Below are positions 49,201 to 61,200 of a stretch of DNA of 64,000 nt, in pieces (the first letter of the stretch is position 1; each line of letters begins with the position of its first letter). The DNA comes from Amborella trichopoda. Taxonomy: Eukaryota; Streptophyta; Magnoliopsida; Amborellales; Amborellaceae. Location: contig NW_006498549.1 in assembly GCF_000471905.2 (NCBI RefSeq), positions 3,169,321 through 3,233,320 on the forward strand. Reading direction: 5' to 3'. The notes beneath the pieces are model-generated. The model was given only the letters and a program-made list of their open reading frames with translations. It had not been told where the DNA came from and made no database searches. The translations under genes were made by a program, and so were the position numbers.

Positions 49201-52200
49201 ACATCCCACATCAAGTCTCTTCGTTCCGATGGTGCTCGGGATCTATGATCGGTCTCTTGATTCTCTTACATATGGCAAAACCCTCTTCATGGCATATGGA
49301 TCTCAATCTAGAACCAACTACCTAAGGCCTCAATGATTTAGTCTTGCTCATACCCCTTTGGCTTGATGTTTGGAGAGATGAGAGATAGATCAAAGAAAGA
49401 GAGAGAGATCTACAGGCAAAGGGGATCCCCTTTGCTCCCCAAAAATCAAACCACCACAAGCGAACTTTAGCTTGGGCGTGCCACCTAGCAAAGAGAGAGA
49501 GAGAGAGAGATGACTTGGGCATTGCCCCCTTGGCTTGAGAGAGATTACTTGGGCATGCCCCCCTAGGCTTGAGAGAGATTACTTGGGCATGCTCCCCTGG
49601 GCTTGAGAGAGATTTTGGTTGTGGCATGCCCCCCTTAGAGAAACTTGGGAGAGATCTTGAAGCCTTAGGTGGGGCGTGAACCTATAGAGAGATCTTTGAG
49701 AGAGAGATAAACCTTTGTAGAGAGAAGATAGAAATAGGTGGGGCGTGAACCTATAGAGAGATCTTTGAGAGAGAGATAAACCTTTGTAGAGAGAAGATAG
49801 AAGATAAACCTCTTTTTATAGATTTTCTATGCCTTGGGGTTTGCCTCAATTCGTAGGGTCAAATATTGACCGTCGATCTAGAGAGACTCGTGGGGTGAGA
49901 GATTTGAGCCATCTATTTCTTTGATCCACCATCAAGATTCAAATAGATGAGCTAGAGCCTTATCCTCTCTTTCCTAGATCTATTCCCATCAAATCTTTAA
50001 ATAAAGAAAGAGTATATATCTTACTTTTATTTTAGTATATCCGTTTTTTATTTCTTGGATCAAGCAATCTTGATTCAAAGATTTGTTAAATATTTTAAAT
50101 ATTTGATCTTATCATGCGAGTTGACTATACCCAAAAGAAAAGCCATCAAATAGGGGAATAACTATCACCCAATCTTGGAGAACAAGTTAGTCCCTATGGG
50201 TGGGGTGTGCCCCATCCAATCCCATATGTTCTAAATTGGGCTACCATATTTATGGAGTGTCCCATCTAATTTTAGAAAATATTTTATTTTGTATTTTTTT
50301 TTAAAATCTTATAATTTATTTAAGGCATTGTAAAATTAATTTCTCTTAATTTATAAATCCAAATGACAAAAATAAAATATCAGAAGATTCACAAAGATCA
50401 AATAAACATTCTAAAAATCATATGTCATAAATTTGTCTTGTCATCCAGTTATAATCCCTATTTGTAATCATGCCATGGGCTAGACTTTGAACTTTGTCTT
50501 GTCATCCAGTTATAATCCATATTTGTAATCATACCACGGGCTAGACTTATAGAACTCAACTCTACTTGATATATTTTAAGTGTTAAGAGTGTATAGAGGA
50601 CGACTTCAAGGTATAGGAAAACAAAATTTTATTCAATACAACTTGTATTACACTTCGCTCATGCAATTTACAGCAGCATATATGGCTGCTAAAAACTCGA
50701 TTCCTCGCATACCTTCTCTCCAAAATTACAAACGATCACTTCAAATAGTCCCTAATACAATTCCCACTAAAAACAGAGACCATGGGGTTGAGAAAAAGGT
50801 GCAATACGATTTCTCTTGATAACAATTTATCCTCATACATACAATTCATTAATTGACACAAACACTTGGAATGCAAAAACTTACATGAACTCAAATCTCC
50901 ATTCAAACAAATCAAAATGTATATATTACTAGCCAATGAAAGTTTCTCAAGTGCCCGTATGACTTCTAGGGATTTAGTTACAAATCTTGTTATGGTCCCT
51001 TCCAATAGTGTAAGATTCAAGGCTTCGAGTCAATGCACCATAATGAAATAATACCCCACTAAAATGGGTGTTGAAACTCAACAATGATCAAAGAAGTAGG
51101 GCCCGGTGTTGTTGGGGCTCATGGGCTTTGAAGGCCTAAAGAGCTTGTATATAAAATCATTTATAGTGATTTATGCACTTCAGTGGTAGTGTACTATGGT
51201 TGACGGACCTAGGGTTGGGCAGTTTATAGCTCGAGTTATGTCCAAAACCTTTACTCGTGGGCATATGGCAGTACCTTTGAGGGTTTATTGAGGGTTATCC
51301 CTTGTTGAGCTTGGAGAGATGCTCAGGGATGTTGTTTGTACGTCAGGAGAGCTGTGCAGTCTCCGGTGTGCAGAGGAAGGGCCTGTGAGAGTGAGGGCCA
51401 AATTCTCAACAAAACTTTTACACGGCATGTATATATGACAACCACATTTGGGAAGCAACCGTATATAGATGGACACATGTATATGTGTATTGAGAGCGTG
51501 CCCCTTTGCATTGTATGTGCATCTAACTTGCTTTTAGGGGGAGAACCCATAATCCACATACTAGGGTTGTGGTTCCATTATTTGATGGCTAATTTTGATG
51601 GGCCAATCATGAGCCCCTGCACTTGGCTGTGGGTCATGGATCCTTAGTTTGAGAAGACATTAGTTGATCATGAATTCTGGCACGGGTGGAGTGCTCTTAT
51701 AGTTAATTTTTTTTGACTCATTAGGTACCTATCCGCTTACAAGTTGTAATCCTGTGTGTTTTGGATTTTTGTGGAACTCCAGAAATATTGTTTTCAACTA
51801 AAAATGTGTCTTCTGTGAATTTTGGGAACTTTTTAGAATTTAAAAAACGAAATTTAAATGTGTTAAACCCTTAAAAGGGTATTTTAAAATTACGGGAGTA
51901 CTTTTGGAATTTTGGATTTTCTTGGAGGGACCCATGTGGAGGGGCTAAGGACCCAGCCTCACACATGTGGCCCCACTAAGGGGTTTTCACATGGACCCCA
52001 CTAGGGGCCGCACATCTCTCTTTATGGGGGACACGCTTTTTCAAGTGGCACATGTTCTTTTTATTAAAAATAAGTTTTTGTGGAATATTTTTTTGGTAAA
52101 GTATTATTTGGTTAAAAATATATTCTTTCGAGATTATCTTAATGATTTTCTTGTTATCTAGTAATCTTTGACCAAGTTTGAATTAATTTGAATTCCTAAT

Positions 52201-55200
52201 TATCTTTTTATAAGAGAATGGGATTTCTAGATTATCCTAGATTGTTCTAGATAATTATAAAGGATAAGTTTTGACTGGTCAAAGTTCTAGATAGATTAGA
52301 AGTGGATACATGTCAAATCTTAGGTGATAAGGCTCCTAAAGATTTACTCTAGATCCTGATGGCTGATCTTGGATATGACCAAGTTTGAATTAGTTTGAAT
52401 TCCTAAGTATCTCTTTATGAGCTAATGGGGGATTTCTAGATTATTCTAGATTGTTCTAGTTAATTCTAGAGGATAAGTTTTGACTGGTCAAAGTTCTGGA
52501 TGAATTAAAAGTGGATATGGGTCAAATCTTAGGGGATAAGGTCCCTAAAGATTCACTCTAGATCATGATGGCTGATCTAAGATTAAATTTCTCTCTCACC
52601 TCATAACTAAATAATTCTCGGTCACCTTGAACTCCTACTTTGATTGGGACATCTAGGCCCTAGTGGTCTATAAATATGGGGTTTGCCCCCTCATTGTACA
52701 TCATTTGATCTCTCTTGTCTCTCTCTCCATGCCTCTCTTTCTAAGTTTCTCTCTCATCTCTCTCTCGAAGCTTCTCTCTAAATAGTGGCAGGCCACCCTC
52801 CCTAAGTACATAGGGTGGCACGCCTAGCAAAAAAGGCATAAAAAGAGCGGTACACTCAGCCCTAGACTTAGGGTTTGGTGCTTTTGTTGCCGGCCTTAGT
52901 TTTTTAGAGGGTCTTCGTAGTTAAACCCTAGTTGTGTATGTTGCTCTCTTGCTCCACAAAAAATACAGCAAGGGTGACTAAGATGTGCTTTCTAGTTCAT
53001 AGTTGAGAGTTCAATAGGATCCTGAATTCTGAGTGCACCATTGGTCAGGTAATTGGATGTAAGTTTGCTAAGCCCTAGAGGGGTAACCCTAGGCAAAACC
53101 CAGTAAATCTTCCCTTTGTTATTTAGTTTTATTTACTGCTGTTTTGTTCTTCTTTTTGCTTCCTAAAGTCTTAGTATTGTATTCAATTAAGTAAAGTTTA
53201 TTTTTGGCAATAAGTTAAAAAAGATTCTAGATTGTAGTAGGCTGAATTTATTGTATTCATGGCACCTGTTAGTATAATTTATAGCAATTAATAAAAGAAC
53301 AGGATGAAAATTTTTAATTTATAGCCTGAAAATCTACATAGCCACCTTTCAAGTGTGTGGGAGAGTAGCAAAAGCTAGGCGTGGGTGCGTGGAGAGATGA
53401 GCGTGGATGCCATGGACAAAGGCACATAATGGAGGCTTCAAGAGATAAGTTTCTAATGCAATGAAAGGAGGTTTTACTCATTTCTCATAAGAATCTCAAA
53501 AAGATTTCAGTTGTAGGAGCTTAAAGAAAGATAATCAAAGACTACACCAAGTTGCCTAGGAATGCAAGGTACACAAGAGCAAATAATCTAATGTTGAAAT
53601 GGAGCGATTAATATATGAGCCAACCCATGAGATTTACCTTGCTGTAGTTGGGATTTACAGAAAGCAAATGAAGTCCACTTGATACTATGCTTAGGCCTTC
53701 AAAGGTATATGAGCATAATATCATGGCCCTAGTGAAGGTCCATGCTTTGACAGTGCTGCACTCGTACCTTGGTTTGTTGAGGACAAGTCAACCTTCCCAA
53801 CCACGAGTACATGCGTGCACCGACCAAGTATGATAAGATAGCCAGCGCACCACCGACATACTAGCTCATCCAACACGCACACACAATAGGAACTAGCACA
53901 AGAGAGAGGGACACAAACGAATTGAATAGGAAGAACTTGTATTCCACTGGAACTCAAGAACATACAACTTTCTAAGGTGTGGTCCAAATGAGGGGTCCTC
54001 CCCCTTATATAGGCACTGGGCCTTATAGCCAATGGTTAAAATTGATACATGTCATAGATCCAATGGCTAGGAGCCTTCTAGCCTATACAACATTCTAGAT
54101 AATTCCTTTCAGCCCTTCCCTTAGGATAGATCTGGAAACCCTCTAGACCTTCAATGAACCATCGAAAGTTCTCTAGAATGTTCTGGACCCAAGTGATAAC
54201 AAAATGACTATTGTACATATTGTACAAGTCATCATAGGGACAACATGTGGCATTTTTGGGCGTGACATTCTCCTGCGCCTAATCTGGCGACACCCTTTTC
54301 GAACTTCTTCCATGATGTGTCCTGGTCCTCGACTTTTCGTAGCGCTTGAGAGTGCCCCCAGCTAGCCTTTCGGTCCGACAGGCTCCTTCAAGTACTCCCT
54401 TCGCGGTGGCCTCCTTGTCGACGTGCCGTTTGTGTGAGGACATTCTCAGCCTTCTTTCCCTTAGGCATTGGCCCATAGCTTTTATCTCCTTGTCCCGTAC
54501 CGTGTACCGCCTTTCTTTGTGGTGCTGTCCATCCCGCATCTCGTCACGTGCCATCCCTTGGAATTGGCAAGCTCTTGTCACAGACTCTGGCTTGCTATCT
54601 TTCTCCTTGGGAGCAACCTATTAGATAGCTCTGGTGGCCTCATATCTTTGGCCCTCTCTGAGACGTGGTCTACTTCCTTAGGTTCCCATTTTTAGGTACT
54701 TTCCCCATGGCAGTCACATAAATCAACTCCCCTTCTTTGGTGAGTTGCATAGCTGATAGGGTCTTTAGTGCGGTCTTGGTGCCTTGTACCACAGGCACCA
54801 TGCATGGAGCTCCCTCCTCCATGATACACACAAAGTTTGCAAATGGCATGAGCATCACCCTTACCTGACTCAGGAAGTCCATACCGAGGATCACCTGGTA
54901 ATCATCCATAGGCACAACAGACAGATCGACCTTGCCACTGCATAGGCCAAGGGATATGTCTACTCCACGAGCTGTGCCAGGAATGGGTTTGACCTCTGAA
55001 TTGACGGCTTTTACCTAGGCCGTCTCCTTGGCAAACTTCAATCCCAATGGACTAGCTTCAACGGAGACGAAGTTGTGTGTGGCTTCTGTGTCGATCATGG
55101 CCTTCTTATTGGCTTGAGCCCCCACATACATGAGACTCTTGCTTGGGGCCTTGGGTCTCTCCATCTCAGCCTTCATCCCATTAAAGATCTGTAGTGACCC

Positions 55201-58200
55201 CATTTGAGACTCATTGATGTTGTCCAACCTTGCCACTAGGTCATTAAGGGCCTCCTTATGGCAATCCCGTGCCCGGTGTGGTACATTACATATGTAGCAT
55301 CCCACACTTTGTGACTTGGACACATCCCTTTGTTCCTCGTCACTCTTACCTTCCTTGCTGCTTTTCCCACCTAAGGCCTTGTTAGGTCATCCTTGATTGT
55401 TGGAGACTCTCTCCTGGTCACCTTCGTCATTATCCTGGTCATCCTTGAAGGGCCGCCTGCTTAGAGGGACTGCTCTTTCTCAACTCCACCAAATGCTTGG
55501 CCACCGCCATGGCCGATACTAAGTCGTGCACCCCATGTCTCTTTGTTCAGCCCATGGTTGCAACCCGTCCATGAAGTAAATATCAAGTCTTTCCTGGCAA
55601 TATCATGAATTTCCAGCATGAGAGTGGAGAACTCCTTGACATAGTCACGGATGGGACTCCATGTGCCTTAGCCGGTTAAGATTCTTTCAGGCCAAGTACT
55701 CAACATTTTCGTGATAGAACTGCCTTTTGATCTCCCTCTTAAAATCATCCATGTATCAATGGTGCAACTCCCTTGCTCGATATCGGTGTCTTCTTCACCA
55801 CCAGAGTGTAGCTGTGTATGTGAGGTTCATAGTGGTTGTAGGTACCTTGGTTTTCTCATCCCTCAGGGAGATGACCACAAAATACCTCTCATTTACCATA
55901 GGAAGTTGTCTAGCTCCCAAGCATCCCTTCACCCATTGAAGTTTTTGGGGTCAGGAGTATGCACCTTTGGAACTTCATGAGCCATGATGCCCCCATTGTT
56001 CATGGCCCTCTTACACAACGTTAAGTCGCTTCTTAGCTCTTCAACTTACTTCTGCAGCTTGGACAGGAGTGCCATCACCTTGCTCTCAAAGGTGTCCAGT
56101 GTTGGTCATCTCATTCAAGGCACACAACATGCCATTCTTGAGGTTTTCGAGCTCAGTCTCGAGTCCTTCTGACCGATTTCCCCAAGTAGTTCTTGGACAT
56201 CTGCCATAGTGAGCTCCGATCATGCAACTCATTTGTCTAAGGCAGCCAACGGATCTTAGGATTTGTCCCTTTTCCCCTCCTTGTTGGTATTGCCATGAGC
56301 CTGGTTACCATCGGTCACCCCATAAGACATGGTCGCATGCTCTTAACCCACAAGTATGTTAGCTGCCACAAACCAATCTGGTGGTTCCCTCAACCTTTGT
56401 TTAGATACCACCTATCACGGCCCTAGTGAAGCCTTGTGCTTTGACCGTGCGACACTCGTAACTTAATCCGTCGAGGATAAGTTAGCCTTCCCAATCACGA
56501 GCACAAGTGTGCATTAACTAAGCATGATAAGATAGTCAATGCTAGTACTCATCACCCACACACTAGCTCAACCAACACACACTAGTACAAGAGAGAGGGA
56601 CACAAACAAATTGAATAAGAACGGCTTGTATTCCACTGGAACTCAAGAGCTTACAACTTTCTGAGTTGTGGTCTAAATGAGGGGTCCTCCCCCTTATATA
56701 GGCACTGGGCCTTACAACCAATGGTTAGGATTGACACACGTGGCAAATCCAATGGCTATTAACCTTCTAGCCTGTAAAACATTCTAGACAATGCCTTCCA
56801 GCCCTTCCCTTAGGGTAGGTCTAGAATCTAGACCCTCCATGAATCCACTAGAGTTCTCTGGAATTTTTAGGACCCAAGTGATAAAAAAAAAGGACTATTG
56901 TACATATTGGTGCAAGGCATCGTGGGGACAACATGTACCATTCACTGAGCCTCCATATTATGCACTAACTCTCATTCAATTCACACTCATGAATTAAAGG
57001 CTCAAGGATGGCAAGGCTAGGTGGGGTGTGTCACTTATGACTCGCTCTATCGTTCTAAATTGTTCATTTGAAGTATGGAAAATTAGGTCAAGTTACCCTT
57101 TTATATGTGGTTGCTAGTGTGGGTTTAGTTGTGATTGAATCTTAGCCCTTGATTGAACCATCCAAGGGTTGGAAGAGGCTTTTGATCCTAGCCTATGTCA
57201 TCACCCTCCATGGCTATCATAGGATGGGTTTAAATCACCTTTATCAACAAATTCAGCCCTAATTACGTCCAAATTTCCCACAACTGAATTTCTATTACAT
57301 TTGTCAGAAACTCAAATTTTTGCTCCTATCATCACCCTTGATTTTATAAAACCTTGATCAAGATTTTATGTGATGAAAAATCTCTTTAAGTGGGATGAGC
57401 TCCTCTGTAGGGTTTCTTTTCTCACTCAAAAATTTGAATTCCATAAAGTAAAAACATCACTCTCAATAAGACCACATCACACATGTGGAGTCATAAGCCA
57501 CACATGTGGTGTCATGAGTGCCATAAATCACACATGTGATGTCATAAACCACACACACAACCAATAGATGATCAAGACACTAGTAAATCACTTTTTCTCC
57601 GCAAATCCTATTAGCTAGATTTTCCAAATTCAAATGCAATATTTAGAAATACATTTTCCACACATGCACACATACACATGTAAAAGCTTCATAAAAAATA
57701 TTGCACATAACCAAGATAAGTGCACTATCCAAACTAGGGCTCCATGCCTAGGAAAGTGCGCCACATCATCTACGCATGGAAACAACATGACAGCCATGTG
57801 GGGTCCACATGGCATACACTGGCCAAATGTATGCCTCTCCCCACATGTGCAAACTGTGCTTAATTGGAATTATGCGTCAACAATTTTAGGAAATCAATTT
57901 TACCCAAAATAAAAATTTTATAAAAATTCTAAAAAAATCATCATAAATCATTCTTAGTCATTCTCAAACAAATTAATTCAGTCCGGCATCCGAGAAAAAT
58001 ATAAATTGGGAAATTAGTATCCTTCACGAGGTTAAATTGGGCAGTATGGTACTCCACTGGGCCAGCTTCAAAACTTAAAGCCATTTTTTCAAGTAAACCC
58101 AACAAAACCATGTCTCACAGTCTCCGGCAGGGGTACGTGCTTGGTTTATCAAAGATGACCCAATATTATGCCCGGTTTCTATCAAAGATGACCCAATATT

Positions 58201-61200
58201 ATACCCGGTTTCTGAATGTAGAATTGATTGCGGTTGCACCCCTCAGGACATGCACTTCTGTTGATGCGGGGGTCCTCTCTCTAGTATATTTGCATAACTC
58301 TGATTAAGCAGTTCAAAACTTATCAGAGTGGCTTCTTACTTGCTACTGTCCATGCACATGCTGTGAGAAAGCTCGAGGTTAGGGATTTAGGCTCATGTCC
58401 TCTCTAGGCCTAGTCTTCCCACGCAAGGCTTATTCTCAGACATTTTCTCTATCACATCAAATTCTCGGATATTTCCCTCATGCCCTGGCTCACAGTCATG
58501 ATCAATGTTCAAAAAAACGGATTGGGGCACCTAGGCGGTTTGGGTGCTTCGCTGCCTAGAGACAGGGTTCCCTCACCAAATAAACCCCCCCTCCCCCCTC
58601 CCCAAACATAAGACACTAACAATAAGACTTAAATGAATAATTGGACATATAAGACATTTTAAGATTTTAGTTTCACTTTCACATAAGACTTAGCCCATTA
58701 AGATATCACATAATCAATTATTTATCAAATAAACTAAAACAAAAAAAAATAGAATATCAAAATAAGACACATTGTACAAAAAAGGAATCAATTATTCATA
58801 AGAGAATACGATATATGCTCAATTTTATCGTCCAAGTGAGTAAAAATCACCAAAAAAAATCAATCTTTAAATTACAAACATGTAAATATATCGTAAAATA
58901 AAAAAAATTAAAGAAAAGATACATGATTCATAACATAATATGTTATAGCAAAATAAAATCAAAACCCTCTTTCAAATATGATAATACTTTAAAATATCAA
59001 AATCAAATTGGTGCCTGTACAAACCTCGTCTATTGGGTCGTCAAAAGTTCTCAAAATCAACTATTAGAAGCTCCAAATCCACCCACAAACTATTGCCTTT
59101 GTTTTGGGAAGAAATCGAAAAAATAAAAAATTTATCGATCTTTCGATAAGTCACAAAAGAGTTGTTTTAGAGAGGTGTTTCTCACCCTAAAGGCCACGGA
59201 TTTTCTATTGGGGGTTTAGAATATCCCCTAAAACCCTTGTCCTCCCTTTTTAAGGGGAAAAATTAAATATTTTGCCCTCACCTCCCGTTGCCTGCAAGTT
59301 GTCATGGGGCGGTGCCTAAGCGGGTGCCCAAACAATAGTGCCTAGGTGGCACCTTCACTATCTAGGCGGGTGCCCAAACGCAAAAACGCATAATGCCCCT
59401 GCCCAGATTGCGCCTAGTTGTTTTTTTAATTTTTTTCGCCCAGGCAGTCGGACGGCTGAAGTTTTGGTCATGAGGTGTACTCCCACCCCTCAAACCTTTC
59501 GATTTCAAGGCCCTACACTCATGCCTCATGACTCGATGTTTTAGAACTTTCCAAATCCCAGTTCGTCAAGAAACTGGTAATTCCAGCATTCTGGTTCACT
59601 CCCACTGTGACCAAGAACACTATCAGAGAACAACGAAGTCAGGGCCTTAAGTCCAATAGTAAGTGCATCCTCTGTTTAACCAAGATGGATAGTGGTGTAA
59701 GTTTGATTTCATGTCTTGAATGGATAGATGATGGCCAACAAATCTATGATATTGTGAGTGCATCCCGTTTTTTAATAGATCTGCTTGACATGGATGCCAT
59801 AACCAAATAGTGTTAGCCACATTCATGGGCGAATCATCATTTCCCAAAATTTTTATGGCTGATGAGGTGGTCGGGCGGATTTGCTGGAAATGTTTTGTCC
59901 TTGTGATCTTAGCGATTCCTTTCTAGCGAGGAATTCACTATTTCACTCCATTTGACGTATTAAGATTCTTAGAATTGGAATTGCCTAGGGCCGTGGATCT
60001 TGACGTAAAGAACGGGATCCTAAAATGTGGACATATTCAGCTTGATGGTGCCTATTAGCTCAATGATGCGTCTTAGGGATGTCAGTGTTTGCATTGAGCT
60101 GTTTAACTGCATATTCTAGGTTTATGATGCCCAGCATGCTTGTGCTGGTCTGCTTGTAGACTATTGTAATGCTGGTGCTTGAGTTTTCCATTTACCTAGG
60201 GCCCTATGAACATGTTGCCTTCTGCTGAGGGAGGGAGGGAAAATTGATTTTGGGCTAAAACAATGCTGTCTTAAGTACTCAAAGTAAACAATTTTTTTAA
60301 AATTAATCACAAAGTGTGCAAACAATTATCCTCCTAACTAGTTTGTCCTGTGGGCCAAATTGCACGATACTGGCCCATGTGACTATAAAAAATTTTATCT
60401 TCTTAATTTGTTTGAATGATTATAATATTGGTGAAAACTATGCGGTCTCCTTGCTGTTTGGATGACGACTTCGTTAAAAACATGTTTTATGAAACATTTC
60501 CTACTATCAATGCCATTTTGACTTGGTGTGTTTTCTGTCAAAATTTACAATAAGATATGTAAAATATAATACCTTGTAGGACACTTACAAAAAAAAAATA
60601 GATGCCGTTGGCCATGTAATTGTAGGCTCATTTTTGGGAAAATCATACTAGCCAATTACTGTGTAAATACAGAGGAAATGCCAAAGAATGTTGAGTTTAC
60701 TGAATCACTCATATGGTATTGACTTGAGTATTTATTAATTACTCTCTTGAGTTATTGGCAATCCATTTGCTCAAAGCTTATTTTCCAATGGTATACAGAC
60801 ACATCCCTTTAGTTAATCAATGTAAAGCATGAAACTTAGTGTGTATCAGCAAAGTCCAATTCAGATTGGTGAAATTTACGACTTAAATTTTCTTTGCCAA
60901 CTCAAAATATGATGTGCATAAAACTTAATTTTAGTATTATTCTGTTCGTAGAGAATTATTGATAATGGAACAGTTACACCACATAGTCTCTTTAAAGGCT
61001 TGTCTATGTCTTCTGTAAGTGCATTCTTATTTGCTATGATATGTTTACTGCTGGGACCTTCACTAATAGAAAAAGTTCCATGATTTTTGCTAAAATTGTC
61101 GATAATGGGCTATGACCAGAAAATATTTTTTGATAAAGGGCTGCAAACTAAAAATGTGCCATGCAGGTAGTGGTAGGTCATCTCTCAATTTAGAGCGGCG

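Larger units (their letters stand above)
42026..50427 (-). mobile_element. Gene-less LTR element (LARD-like, fossil) with nested L1
   Basis: Two long direct repeats bound it: 42026-43351 and 48916-50427, both starting TGAAAGTTGGACTAT and ending ..TCATAT(A/G)TCA. Immediately left of the right repeat stands TAGCTCTGATACCA, the complement of the tRNA-Met primer site TGGTATCAGAGC. The element therefore reads on minus and its 5' LTR is the right one. The interior of about 5.6 kb shows no gag, protease, RT or integrase, only conserved-looking non-coding DNA and an L1 insertion. This is the pattern of large retrotransposon derivatives that depend on another element. The first 200 bases of the two LTRs differ at about one in ten positions by eye, so the element is moderately old. 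Flanking bases do not give a matching 5-bp duplication. Confidence 0.85.
53719..56945 (-). mobile_element. Ty3-type LTR element with gag and protease only (fossil)
   Basis: LTR direct repeats lie at 53719-54267 and 56413 to about 56945 (shared CCTCCCCCTTATATAGGCAC and TTGTATTCCACTGGAACTCA). On minus, the right LTR is followed by TGGTATCTAAAC, a tRNA-Met-like primer site, so the element reads right to left. Inside are gag remains, a CCHC knuckle block (about 55310-55270), an aspartic protease segment of the DTGATHNFV type (about 55100-55050) and the GMDFL block (about 54880). Reverse transcriptase and integrase are absent. It is broken by several changes. The LTRs differ at something like one in six positions by eye, which suggests an old insertion, clearly older than the gene-less element at 42-50 kb. 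Confidence 0.88.

Noticed and set aside
48916-50427. A 5-bp target duplication for the gene-less LTR element
   Set aside because: Flanks TTTTC and TAAAT do not match, so no duplication is claimed.
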